In this document: positions 25,100-34,158 of the stretch, in pieces
How positions within the stretch are numbered: the stretch's first letter is position 1
Layout of the letters: every line of letters starts with the position of its first letter
From: Ketogulonicigenium robustum
Lineage (GTDB): Bacteria > Pseudomonadota > Alphaproteobacteria > Rhodobacterales > Rhodobacteraceae
Length of the DNA: 64,000 nt
Direction of reading: 5' to 3'
Assembly: GCF_002117445.1 (NCBI RefSeq)
Contig: NZ_CP019938.1
Coordinates: 1 to 64,000 of the forward strand
The notes under the pieces: generated by a model
What the model saw: the letters and a program-made list of their open reading frames with translations, nothing else
Database searches by the model: none
Told to the model about the DNA's origin: nothing
Translations under genes and position numbers: made by a program

Positions 25100-28000
25100 A
25101 TGGCACGATATATTCAAAACACGCGGTGCGGTTTGTCGGCGGTGCGGTTGCTGCGTCAGACTGCGCTTTGCCTCTCGCTAGGGGCTGTGATGGGCGCGGC
25201 GGGATGGGGGCCGCTGGCGGTTGCGCCTGCGGTGGCGCAGACCGCCAGCTTTGCGATACCGGCGGGGGCGCTGCAGGATGCGCTGACGGGGTTCGGGCTG
25301 CAAAGCGGGTTGCAGCTTTTTTACGATGCCGCTTTGACGAACGGCCTGCAGACCGGCGGTGTGACGGGGCAGATGGCGGCGGGCAGCGCCTTGGCGCAGA
25401 TTTTGGCGGGCACGGGTTTGACCTATCGGTTCAACGGGCCTGGTGCGGTTGTTTTGGTGCCGGTTGCCGCCGCGCAGGCGGGCGACAACCTTGTCTTGTC
25501 GCCGATCCGCATCGGGTGGGGCGAGGCGGGCGTCGCCGCGCCTTATTTCAACCCCGGGGCCAGCAGCCATGTCGCGCGAGAGGATATTCAGAATTTTCGC
25601 GGCTCGAACGCGGCGGATATGTTTCGCGGCACGGCGGGGGTGATGTCGGGCGATGCGCGCAATAGCGGTGCCGGTGTTGATGTGAACATTCGCGGGATGC
25701 AGGGTTTTGGCCGCGTGAACACCACCATCGACGGGGCTGAAAACGGCATTTCGGTGTATCAGGGCTATCAGGGCGCGGCGAACCGCACCTATGTCGACCC
25801 CGATCTGATTGCCGAGGTGGACGTGAACAAGGGGTCGGACGTGGCCTCGCGCGGGATTGCGGGGTCGGTCGCGATGCGCACCATCCGCGCCGACGATGTT
25901 TTGGGTGCGGGCGAGACGATGGGCTATCGCCTGAATGTCGAGCTGGGGGGCAACACCGCCAGCCCCGAGGACGGGGCTTTGGCCGGTTATGCATGGCCCA
26001 CCGCCTATTGGCTGCCCGCTGTCGCCACCCCGTCGGCGCAGGGTATGGACCGGCCCAGTGGGCTGCGGGCGACGCAGGGATCGGTCAGCATCGCGGCGGC
26101 CGTGCGCCACGAGGATTTTGACTTGCTGCTGGCCTATGCCTTGCGCAAGCGCGGCAATTATTTTGCGGGGTCGGATGGTCCGGGGGCCAGTCCCCTTGAT
26201 ATCGGCAAGGTGGTCAGCTGCAATGCCAATAACTACTGCACCACGTGGGACCCCTACATCGAAAACACGGGCCTGACCAATTACCGCACAGGCGAGGAGG
26301 TGTTGAACACGCAGTTGGAGACCCAATCGCTGTTGATCAACGCCACGCGCTATTTCGGCCCCGATGCGACGCTGCAGTTGGGGTATAACGGCTATTTTTC
26401 GGAAAGCGGCGACAAGCTGGCGTCAAGCCTGACGACCGAGCGCAGCCAAGCCGTGCAGGCCAGCCGCACCACCGGCACGGATGTGCATACGATGACCAGT
26501 CGGTTTCGTTGGAACCCGGCTGGCAACGATATGATCGATTTGCGCGCCAATGCCTGGGTGACTTTGCTGGCACAGCGGCAGGTGTCGCGCAGTTTGAACG
26601 TGCCGTTGGCCGCGATGCAGGAACGCTATCGGATTGGCACTGACGCGCGGATGCGGGGGGCGGATATCAGCAATACCTCGAGCTGGGATGTGCGCGAGGG
26701 CGCGCTGTCGCTGAGCTATGGCCTGTCGTATTTGAACGAGCGGGTCGAGCCGAGTTTGTATGGGCGCGAGTTGAACAGCTTTGTCACCACGCAGGGCGAG
26801 CGGAGCGAAAATTCGGGGTTCGTGCGCGCCAGCTATGCGCCGCGCGACTGGCTGACGCTGAATGCGGGGCTGCGTTATACCTATGTCGATCTGCACGACG
26901 CGAGTGATTACAGCGGCTATTCGACCGCCTATTTCGACCGTGACCCCTACCGCAGCGGCGGCGGGTTCAGTCCGTCGTTTGGTGTGACGGTCGCGCCGTT
27001 CGAGAACACCCAAATTTACGCCAACTGGTCCAGCACGTTGCGCTATGCCAGCTTGTATGAAAGCGCGATGGTGTCGTCATTCACTTTGGCGCCGATTTCG
27101 GTCGACCCCGAGCGGGCCAATAACTGGGAAGTGGGCATCAACCACGTGCGCGAGGGGCTGTTCACCCCGAACGACACCGCCATGGTCAAGCTGAGCTATT
27201 TCAACTGGGATATCGAGGATTACATCGGGCGGCAGTATGTTTCGGTGCCGCAGCCCAATGGTGCGCGTTATACGGGCATGCAGGTGATGAACTTGGACAG
27301 CGCCCGTTTTGAGGGGGCCGAGCTGAGCGCGCGTTACGAGAACAGTGGGTTCAGCGCCGACTTTGCGGCCAGCTATTTCATCGACATGCAGTATTGTCTG
27401 ACGGCGGGGGCCTGCGATTCCGCGACACTTTATTCCGATTTTGCCACGAACCATGTGCCGCCCAAGTTCACGCTGGATCTGACCGTGCAGCAAAAGCTGA
27501 TGGATGATCGTTTGACGCTGGGCGGGCGCGTCTCGCGCGTGGGGCCGCGGGCGATTGACCATGGGCAGGTGACCGCGACGGGGATGTCGCAGTTCATTTC
27601 GCAGGTGAAGTGGGACCCCTATACGCTGGTCGATCTGTTTGCCAGCTACCGCCTGAACGACGATGTGACGCTGTCGTTCCGTGTCGAGAATGTGGCCGAT
27701 AAGTATTACGTCGATCCGCTGGGGTTGGTAACGCAGCCTGGGCCGGGGCGGACGTTTTATGTGGGGCTGACCAATACCTTTGGGGCGGGCGGGGCGTTGC
27801 CGCGCGTGTTCTCGGGGGAGGTCAGCGACCGCAGTGGCGGGCGAGACTGGGCGGGCCTGTATGCGGGCGTTTATGGTGGCCGCAACTGGGCCGGTAACGC
27901 TACGCAATTTGCGGCGCTGGATGGGTCGACCACACCGATGACGCTGAACGAGGGTTTCGATCTGGCGTTCGACGCGCCGATGGCTGGTGTGCAGCTGGGC

Positions 28001-28696
28001 TATAACTGGCAGTTCGCCAACGGTTTCATTCTGGGCGTGCAGGGTGATTACGCCCGCCCCGACATGCGTTTGGATGTGACCAATCTGTCGGCCGAGGGTG
28101 ATCTGGCGGGGACGGACGCGGTGGCGTCTGTTTATCACCAAGAGGTGGACTGGACGGCGGCGCTTAACCTGCGGGCAGGTTATGCGTTTGACAACGGCCT
28201 GCAGCTGTACGGTTTGGCGGGCGTCGCGCGCCAAGGCGAGACGTGGTACCGCGACAGTTACAAGGCTGATTATGCCGACCGCTACCTGCCGAACGGGACG
28301 ACGACCACGCTGACGGAGATTGAGCAAATCTCGGTCTCGCGCAATGGATTGAATATCGGGCTGGGGATGGAATATGCGCTGAACGACAACTGGTCGATTT
28401 GGGCGCAGGTGAACCGCACCTTCTTCCGCAAGGCCGAGGGCGCGTTCCAGCACAGCCGCGAGGGGACGTCGCTGGGCTATACGAAAAGCGTGGCGGTGGG
28501 CACCGAGGAAGTTGTCATTCCTGCCAATCCACTGGCCTGCGAGCGGTTTGGTATTCGCTGCACCGAGACGGTGGCCGAGCAGACCATTTTCGAGCAGGTT
28601 CCCGTCGAAGGCAGTTATGAGCGGGTCACTGGCCGCGCGGCGCATAGCGAGATGACGAATGACAGCATTCGGCTGGGTGTCAGCTACCGGTTCTGA
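25100..28696 (+). CDS. TonB-dependent receptor with STN domain, fused to a second outer-membrane beta-barrel
   Basis: Outer-membrane ligand-gated channel of about 1,198 aa. In order it has a signal peptide ending near residue 47 (PAVAQ), a secretin/TonB N-terminal (STN) domain at about 51-121 (FAIPAGALQDALTGFGLQSGLQLFYDA), a plug domain at about 145-270 (FRGSNAADMFRGTAGVM, then VDVNIRGMQGFGRVNTTIDG) and a 22-strand barrel ending FYVGLTNTF near residue 894, a typical terminal strand. After a 20-residue linker, a second domain (about 916-1198) reads DWAGLYAGVYGGRNWAGN and ends SIRLGVSYRF, like the small porin-like OMP barrels (Omp25/Opa type). Reading is continuous with no internal stop. An in-frame ATG at 25064 is an alternative start. 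The STN domain and FecI/FecR neighbours predict surface signalling. The ligand, possibly a metal chelate or heme compound, is unproven. Confidence 0.92.
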   Translation: MARYIQNTRCGLSAVRLLRQTALCLSLGAVMGAAGWGPLAVAPAVAQTASFAIPAGALQDALTGFGLQSGLQLFYDAALTNGLQTGGVTGQMAAGSALAQILAGTGLTYRFNGPGAVVLVPVAAAQAGDNLVLSPIRIGWGEAGVAAPYFNPGASSHVAREDIQNFRGSNAADMFRGTAGVMSGDARNSGAGVDVNIRGMQGFGRVNTTIDGAENGISVYQGYQGAANRTYVDPDLIAEVDVNKGSDVASRGIAGSVAMRTIRADDVLGAGETMGYRLNVELGGNTASPEDGALAGYAWPTAYWLPAVATPSAQGMDRPSGLRATQGSVSIAAAVRHEDFDLLLAYALRKRGNYFAGSDGPGASPLDIGKVVSCNANNYCTTWDPYIENTGLTNYRTGEEVLNTQLETQSLLINATRYFGPDATLQLGYNGYFSESGDKLASSLTTERSQAVQASRTTGTDVHTMTSRFRWNPAGNDMIDLRANAWVTLLAQRQVSRSLNVPLAAMQERYRIGTDARMRGADISNTSSWDVREGALSLSYGLSYLNERVEPSLYGRELNSFVTTQGERSENSGFVRASYAPRDWLTLNAGLRYTYVDLHDASDYSGYSTAYFDRDPYRSGGGFSPSFGVTVAPFENTQIYANWSSTLRYASLYESAMVSSFTLAPISVDPERANNWEVGINHVREGLFTPNDTAMVKLSYFNWDIEDYIGRQYVSVPQPNGARYTGMQVMNLDSARFEGAELSARYENSGFSADFAASYFIDMQYCLTAGACDSATLYSDFATNHVPPKFTLDLTVQQKLMDDRLTLGGRVSRVGPRAIDHGQVTATGMSQFISQVKWDPYTLVDLFASYRLNDDVTLSFRVENVADKYYVDPLGLVTQPGPGRTFYVGLTNTFGAGGALPRVFSGEVSDRSGGRDWAGLYAGVYGGRNWAGNATQFAALDGSTTPMTLNEGFDLAFDAPMAGVQLGYNWQFANGFILGVQGDYARPDMRLDVTNLSAEGDLAGTDAVASVYHQEVDWTAALNLRAGYAFDNGLQLYGLAGVARQGETWYRDSYKADYADRYLPNGTTTTLTEIEQISVSRNGLNIGLGMEYALNDNWSIWAQVNRTFFRKAEGAFQHSREGTSLGYTKSVAVGTEEVVIPANPLACERFGIRCTETVAEQTIFEQVPVEGSYERVTGRAAHSEMTNDSIRLGVSYRF

Positions 28697-28710
28697 GCGC
28701 GCGGGGTGAA

Positions 28711-28746
28711 AAGAAAAGGGCGCGACCGGTGGTCGCGCCCTTTTGC
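28711..28746. terminator. Bidirectional terminator between receptor and GH3 genes
   Basis: Ten-base perfect stem GGGCGCGACC (28718-28727) with GGTCGCGCCC (28731-28740) and a three-base loop, flanked by A-rich sequence before and TTTT after. It can stop both convergent transcripts. Confidence 0.88.
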
Positions 28747-28762
28747 CTTTAGCCTGCCGGGC

Positions 28763-31171
28763 CTAAAGGTTTGGGGTTGTTGTGATTTTCAGCCGAATGT
28801 CGCTGCTGGATTGCCCGATCGCCAGCGTGATTGGCCCCGCGGGCATCGCCCATGCGGCGGCTGCCGTGTCCCATTCGCGCAGGGCGGTGGGGGTCACGGT
28901 AAGGGCGATGTCGCGGCTTTCGTGGCTGTTCAGGGCGATTTTGGCGAAGGCCAGCAATTTGTGCGCACCGTCCGGCAGGACGCGGTAAATCTGCGCGACC
29001 TCGGACGTGGGGCGGGGGGCGGCGTTGTGTAGGTGCAGGCCGACCAGCAGGCCACCGTCGGGCGTAGTGGCGACGCGCGGCTGGCTGTAGCTGACATCGC
29101 CAAAGCCCAAGCCGTGGCCGAAGGGGAAGAGCGGGGTCAGCCCCAGCACGTCGAAGCGGCGCTGGCCGATGGTCGGGCCTTCGGAATAGGTGACGGTGCC
29201 GCTGCGTTCGGGGCGTTCGGTGACGGTGGTGATTTGATCGTCCGACGCGGGGAAGACCTGTGGCAAGCGCCCTGACGGTTCTTGCAGCCCAAGGATCACG
29301 TCGGCCAGCGCGTTGCCGCATTCTTGGCCCGGGTACCATTGGTGCAGCACGGCGGCGACATCATCGGCCCATGGCATCGACAGCGGGCAGCCGGCTTGCG
29401 TGACCACGATGGTGCGCGGGTTCGCCGCCGCGACCGCGCGGATCAGATCGTCCTGTCCGGGGGGCAGGGCGAGGGTGCGGCGATCCTCGGATTCGGTTTC
29501 CCATTCGGGGCTGAGGCCGGTGACGATAATGGCGACATCGGCATCTTGCGCCAAGGCAACGGCGACCGCCGGATCGCCAAGGGCGGACGTGGCGCGCAGG
29601 CCAAAGCGGATGGCTTTCAGCGAGGTGGCAATGCCGTCGCCGCAGAAATACTCGGCCCGCAATTCATAGGTTTGGCCAGCGGTTAGCATCACCGTGCCGC
29701 GCCGTTCATCGCAGCCGTGGCCGAAGTAACTTTCGCCCTTGGCCCATGTATCCCAAGCATCAAGGATTTCGGCGTCGTCGAGATAGAGTTTGGAGAGGCC
29801 TGCCGACATCAGTCCGATTTCATGGGCGCCCGACTGCGTCGCGGTAAAGCGGACGCTGACACGCGCAGCAAAGGCTGAATGGTCGATTTCGGGGGCGACG
29901 GCACCAAACCATGCGAAATCGGTGCTGGCCGCCTGTTGGATCAGTGTCGGCGTGCCGCTGCGGTCTTCGCCGTTGAACAGTTCCAGCGTGACGTCGCCAA
30001 TGACAGCGGGAACGAAGCGTTCGGCGGCACGGCCAAGGGCGGTGTCGATTTGCACATCGGGCAGCGCGGCCTGCAAACCGGCCAGCGGCGTGATGGCATA
30101 ATGGGCATTGATCTGCGCCGAACCGCCGCCGTGGATGACCGCGACGGTCGCGTTCGGCCCGATCAGCGCGATGCGGCGCAATTTGGTCGGATCCAGCGGC
30201 AGGATGTTGTTTTTATTGGTCAGCAGCACCGTCGATTCCGCGATTGTGCGGCGGATCAGGGCGCGGGTAGCGGGGCGGTCTTGCGCGGTTTCGGCGGACA
30301 GATCGTCATCAAGCGATGTTCCAAGACGCTGGCCCATGGCGATGATACGGCCCGCAGATGTGCGGATGTCGGCGGGATCGACGCGGCCTTCGCGCGCGGC
30401 AGCGGCCAGTTTTTCACCGCGGAAGCGCCCCGGGCCGGGCATTTCCAGATCGAGGCCTGCAGAGATCGCAGCCTCGGTCGAGTGGGTGCCGAGCCAGTCG
30501 GACATGACGATGCCGTCAAAGCCCCATTCATCGCGCAGGATGGTTTGCAGCAGCCACGGGTTTTCGGATGTATGCGTGCCGTTCAGCCAGTTGTAGGAGG
30601 TCATCACGCAGGTGACTTTGGCCTCGCGGACGGCGGCCTCGAACGGGGGCAGATAGGTTTCGCGCAGGGTTTTTTCGTCGATGGCCGAGTTGATCGAGCG
30701 GCGCTCGGTCTCGCATTCGTTGCCGATGAAATGTTTGATGGTTGCGCCCACCCCCTGCGACTGGACGCCCTGAATGAAGGCCACCGCCATGCGCGCGGCA
30801 AGGTGTGGGTCTTCCGAGAAATTCTCGAAATTGCGGCCATTCAGCGGGTTGCGGTGCATGTTCACCGCAGGGGCAAGGATGATGTGGGCTTTCTTGGCCT
30901 TCACCTCGGCGGCCAGATCAATGCCAATCTCGTGCACCAGATCGGTGTTCCAAGTGGCGGCAAGGGCGACCTCGGCGGGGTAGGCGGCGGTGCGGCTACC
31001 GTTTGTAAACGCCTCGCCACGCGCGCCGTTGGTGCCGTCGGTCACTTTGATCGCGGGCAGGCCGACGCGCGGGATTTCGGTGGTGCGCCAATAGGTTGCA
31101 CCGGCAAGCAGGCTAACCTGCTCGTCCAAAGTCAGTTGGTCGAGCAGCGAATTTTGGGCGTCTTGGGTCAT
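28763..31171 (-). CDS. Glycoside hydrolase family 3 beta-glucosidase-like enzyme
   Basis: 802-aa enzyme that removes terminal beta-linked sugars. The N-terminal (alpha/beta)8 domain has NGRNFENFSEDPHLAARMAVAFIQGVQ and KHFIGNECETERR, with the predicted nucleophile Asp225 in the VMSDWLG motif. A PA14-like insertion (about 390-500, VRFTATQSGAHEIGLMSAGLSKLYLDD) and a C-terminal fibronectin-III-like domain follow, a common GH3 layout. No signal peptide, so it acts in the cytoplasm. It is the last gene of a Pot-type importer operon, three bases after the permease stop, so it probably deglycosylates the imported ligand. Confidence 0.93.
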   Translation of the reverse strand: MTQDAQNSLLDQLTLDEQVSLLAGATYWRTTEIPRVGLPAIKVTDGTNGARGEAFTNGSRTAAYPAEVALAATWNTDLVHEIGIDLAAEVKAKKAHIILAPAVNMHRNPLNGRNFENFSEDPHLAARMAVAFIQGVQSQGVGATIKHFIGNECETERRSINSAIDEKTLRETYLPPFEAAVREAKVTCVMTSYNWLNGTHTSENPWLLQTILRDEWGFDGIVMSDWLGTHSTEAAISAGLDLEMPGPGRFRGEKLAAAAREGRVDPADIRTSAGRIIAMGQRLGTSLDDDLSAETAQDRPATRALIRRTIAESTVLLTNKNNILPLDPTKLRRIALIGPNATVAVIHGGGSAQINAHYAITPLAGLQAALPDVQIDTALGRAAERFVPAVIGDVTLELFNGEDRSGTPTLIQQAASTDFAWFGAVAPEIDHSAFAARVSVRFTATQSGAHEIGLMSAGLSKLYLDDAEILDAWDTWAKGESYFGHGCDERRGTVMLTAGQTYELRAEYFCGDGIATSLKAIRFGLRATSALGDPAVAVALAQDADVAIIVTGLSPEWETESEDRRTLALPPGQDDLIRAVAAANPRTIVVTQAGCPLSMPWADDVAAVLHQWYPGQECGNALADVILGLQEPSGRLPQVFPASDDQITTVTERPERSGTVTYSEGPTIGQRRFDVLGLTPLFPFGHGLGFGDVSYSQPRVATTPDGGLLVGLHLHNAAPRPTSEVAQIYRVLPDGAHKLLAFAKIALNSHESRDIALTVTPTALREWDTAAAAWAMPAGPITLAIGQSSSDIRLKITTTPNL

Positions 31172-31174
31172 GGC

Positions 31175-32005
31175 TCAGTTCGTTTTGGCGCGCAGCGAAC
31201 GGGCAAGCGCAAAGCTGACAAAGAAGGAAAGGGCGAGGGTGCTGAACAGCAGAACAAAGGCCAGTGCTGCACCAAAGGGCCAGTTGCCGACCCGCACGAA
31301 CTGGTCGTAGACGGCAGGCGCCAGCATGCGAAAGCTGGGGCCGCCGAGCAGAACAGGCGTCGCATAGGCGTTCATCGCCATGATGAAGACAAGCACCGAC
31401 CCGGCCAGCACCCCCGGTGCCGCTTGCGGCAGCAGCACGCGGCGCAGCACCGTCAGCGGGCGCGCGCCAAGGTTGGCGGCAGCTTCTTCGGTTTGGCGCG
31501 GTACGGATTCGATCACCGAGGCCAGTGTCAGGATCATATAGGGCAGCACCACCGCAGCCGTGCCGAGGATGACGGCGAGCGGGGTGTAGAGCAGTTGGAA
31601 CGGCCCAAGGCCGAAGAGGCCGAAGAAGGCGTTGATCACGCCGTCGGTGTTCAGCAGCGCCATCCAGCCTGCCGCGCGCACCACATTGCCGACCAGCAGC
31701 GGGAACAGCGTCAGGATCATGAAGGCGGACTTCCAGCGGCTCTCCATACGCGCCAGCCAATAGGCCGGCGCGATGGCAAGGGCGAGGCACAAAAGCGTGC
31801 ATCCCAGTGCGACGCCGACCGTGATCAAAAGGATCTTTTGATAGAACGGGTCGGCGATCGCGTTCAGATAGTTCTGTCCCGTCAGGGCCGATACCATCAG
31901 CTCGGTCGGGCTGTATTGGTTCAGCGAAATGCGAAACAGCCCTGCCATTGGCATGACAAGCAGCATCAGCACCAAAAGTGTTGCGGGAAGAACCAGTAGG
32001 GGCAT
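31175..32005 (-). CDS. Pot-type ABC importer permease (PotB-like)
   Basis: 276-aa inner-membrane permease of the spermidine/putrescine-type class with about six membrane helices (the first is PLLVLPATLLVLMLLVMPMAGLF) and the coupling segment EEAAANLGARPLTVLRRVLLPQAAPG. It lies two bases after the binding-protein gene and is the partner of the PotC-like permease at 34159. Confidence 0.9.
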   Translation of the reverse strand: MPLLVLPATLLVLMLLVMPMAGLFRISLNQYSPTELMVSALTGQNYLNAIADPFYQKILLITVGVALGCTLLCLALAIAPAYWLARMESRWKSAFMILTLFPLLVGNVVRAAGWMALLNTDGVINAFFGLFGLGPFQLLYTPLAVILGTAAVVLPYMILTLASVIESVPRQTEEAAANLGARPLTVLRRVLLPQAAPGVLAGSVLVFIMAMNAYATPVLLGGPSFRMLAPAVYDQFVRVGNWPFGAALAFVLLFSTLALSFFVSFALARSLRAKTN

Positions 32006-32007
32006 GA

Positions 32008-33063
32008 TTAGCCTTTGAACTCGCGCGTCCAGAAGTCGAAGATATCGGCTTGGTTGGCGCTGAAATATGCGTTGTCGATCGCCTTAAGGTTGGCCTGCTG
32101 TTCGGGGGTCAGCTGCACCTGTGCGGCGATTTCGGGCGGCAGGACGGCGTTCGTGACCGAGGGCAGGTAGCCGATGCTGTCAAGGAAGCCGAGCTGCGAG
32201 TCAGGCTCGAGCGCCGCGTTCAGATAGGCATAGGCGCCTTCCTTGTTCGGGGCGTTTTTCGGCACGGCGAATTCGAACGTGACGGGGATCGCGCCTTCGG
32301 ACGGGATCGCCCAGTCAAGGTTCAGGCCAGCCTTGCGCCAGCCGAAGCCGCGCGCGACGTAGTTCAGCGTGATCCAGATTTCTTCCGATTGGAAGGCGGC
32401 GGCGATGGATTCGTTCGTCGGCAGGATTTTGGCTTGCTGTTCGTTTTTCAGCGCCAGCAGCTTTTCGCGGCCGGGCGTGTAGTCCGACATGCTGCCGCCT
32501 GCGGCCAGCGAGGCTGCCGCCGAGGTTGCGACATAAAGCACGTCCGAAATGCCGACCTTGCCCTTGTATTCGGGGTTCCAGAGGTCGTTATACGAGGTGG
32601 GGGGCGTCGTGATTTTCGCGGGGTTGTAGACGATCGCGATATACGAGAACAGCTGCGGCACCGCGTAGGGTTTGCGCAGGGCGGGGATGACGTTCGCGAT
32701 ATTGGGGACCTTGGTTTCGTCCAGATCCTCGAGCACGCCCAGCTGCGCCATCGGATACATATCAAGGTCGGCCAGCAGGCCCACGTCGAAGCTGGCTTCG
32801 CGGCGGTTACGCTCGGTGCGCAGTTTGGTTTGGCGCGCCTCGGTCGTCGAGACGTCTTGCAGGACTTCGTAGCCGGCGGGGATCATGACGCGTTCGTCGA
32901 CGATGCGGCGCAGCAGTTCGGCGTAATCGCCGCCGAGGATCGAGGCAACGATGCGGCCCTTTTCGGCCGCCGATGCGCCTTTGGGCAGGCCGGTGATGCC
33001 AAGAACGCCGGCCATGGCGCCAAGGGCCATCAATTCGCGGCGGGTAAAGGTTGTGTTGGACAT
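32008..33063 (-). CDS. Pot-type ABC importer solute-binding protein
   Basis: 351-aa periplasmic receptor in the family 1 / PotD-like group. The start at 33063 gives MSNTTFTRRELMALGAMAGVLG, a twin-arginine-like signal ending near ASA; a longer upstream frame lacks support. Features include the strand RIVASILGGDYAELLRRIVDE, TPPTSYNDLWNPEYKGKVGISD and TPEQQANLKAIDNAYFSAN near the end, typical of putrescine/thiamine/iron-type receptors. Despite the Pot class, the ligand may not be a polyamine, because a GH3 enzyme and LacI regulator share the locus. Confidence 0.9.
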   Translation of the reverse strand: MSNTTFTRRELMALGAMAGVLGITGLPKGASAAEKGRIVASILGGDYAELLRRIVDERVMIPAGYEVLQDVSTTEARQTKLRTERNRREASFDVGLLADLDMYPMAQLGVLEDLDETKVPNIANVIPALRKPYAVPQLFSYIAIVYNPAKITTPPTSYNDLWNPEYKGKVGISDVLYVATSAAASLAAGGSMSDYTPGREKLLALKNEQQAKILPTNESIAAAFQSEEIWITLNYVARGFGWRKAGLNLDWAIPSEGAIPVTFEFAVPKNAPNKEGAYAYLNAALEPDSQLGFLDSIGYLPSVTNAVLPPEIAAQVQLTPEQQANLKAIDNAYFSANQADIFDFWTREFKG

Positions 33064-33094
33064 TATTGCTTCCCTGTGATGTCTAACGTTTTGT

Positions 33095-34132
33095 TTATGC
33101 GTTGGTTCCGGCCAGAAGGCGGGCTTGGCAAACATCCCAGTCCAGCCCGATCTGATCGCCGATAGCAGCCCCTGCCAACGGGGTGCGCGTCGAGGCAAAG
33201 AGCGTGGTGCCATCGACGTTCACGGCGTATTCGGTTTGCGCGCCCAGATAGGTGATGCGCGTTATAGTGCCCGTCGCCTTGCCCGTTTGCATGGGCGCGA
33301 GGGTGATATGTTCGGGACGCAGCGCCAGCACGGTGCCCATTGTGTCGGGTGCGCAGGCCAAGCTTGCGCCGCTGTTCGCGCGGAAGGTGCCGGGCGCGGT
33401 CACGGCCCCCTCGACCAGATTGCAGCGGCCGATGAAGCCGGCCACGAAGACGTTCGCGGGGCTTTCATATAGATCGGTGGGCGTGCCCTGCTGCTGGATG
33501 ATACCGGCTTCCATCACGACCATTTTGTCGGCCATGATCAGGGCTTCTTCTTGATCGTGGGTGACCATCAGCGTGGTCAGGCCCAGGCGCTGTTGTAGGG
33601 CGCGGATTTCGTGCTGCACCTCGGCCCGCAGTTTAGCGTCGAGGTTCGAGAGCGGCTCGTCCAGCAACAGGATCGAGGGGTTCACCGCCAGCGCGCGGGC
33701 CAGTGCAACGCGCTGCTGCTGGCCGCCCGACAGCTGTTTGGGCAGGCGGTCGGCAAGGTGGCCCAGCTGCACCATCTCGAGCGCGTTTTTGATGCGCGCG
33801 TCGCGGTCGGATTTGCCGATCTTGCGCATTTCCAGACCAAAGCCGACGTTGGCGGCGACCGTCATATGCGGGAACAGCGCGTAGGATTGGAACACCATCG
33901 CCGTGTCGCGTTGGTGGGGCGGCAGCATGGTAATGTCCTTGCCGCCAAGGTCGATCTTGCCAGATGTGGGCGTAATAAAGCCCGCAACCATGCGCAAAGT
34001 AGTGGTTTTCCCGCACCCCGACGGGCCAAGCAGGGCGACCATTTCCCCTTCGGCAACATCCAGATCAAGGCCGCGGACGACCTCGGTTTCGCCGTAGCGC
34101 TTGACGAGGGATTGAATTTTGAGGCTGGCCAT
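33095..34132 (-). CDS. Pot-type ABC importer ATPase (PotA-like)
   Basis: 345-aa ATPase with Walker A GPSGCGKT, signature LSGGQQQRVALARALA and Walker B ILLLDEPLSNLD, followed by a C-terminal TOBE_2 domain (LALRPEHITLAP...). The start is the ATG at 34132 (MASLKIQSLVKRYGE); sequence further upstream reads as an out-of-phase extension. It energises the PotB/PotC-like permeases on either side. Confidence 0.93.
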   Translation of the reverse strand: MASLKIQSLVKRYGETEVVRGLDLDVAEGEMVALLGPSGCGKTTTLRMVAGFITPTSGKIDLGGKDITMLPPHQRDTAMVFQSYALFPHMTVAANVGFGLEMRKIGKSDRDARIKNALEMVQLGHLADRLPKQLSGGQQQRVALARALAVNPSILLLDEPLSNLDAKLRAEVQHEIRALQQRLGLTTLMVTHDQEEALIMADKMVVMEAGIIQQQGTPTDLYESPANVFVAGFIGRCNLVEGAVTAPGTFRANSGASLACAPDTMGTVLALRPEHITLAPMQTGKATGTITRITYLGAQTEYAVNVDGTTLFASTRTPLAGAAIGDQIGLDWDVCQARLLAGTNA

Positions 34133-34158
34133 GACGCGTAATTTCCTGCTGGGCGGCC

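Noticed and set aside
29879-31999. 706-codon plus-strand open frame across the GH3 gene
   Set aside because: Shadow of the GH3 and PotB-like genes; composition and lack of motifs do not support a protein.
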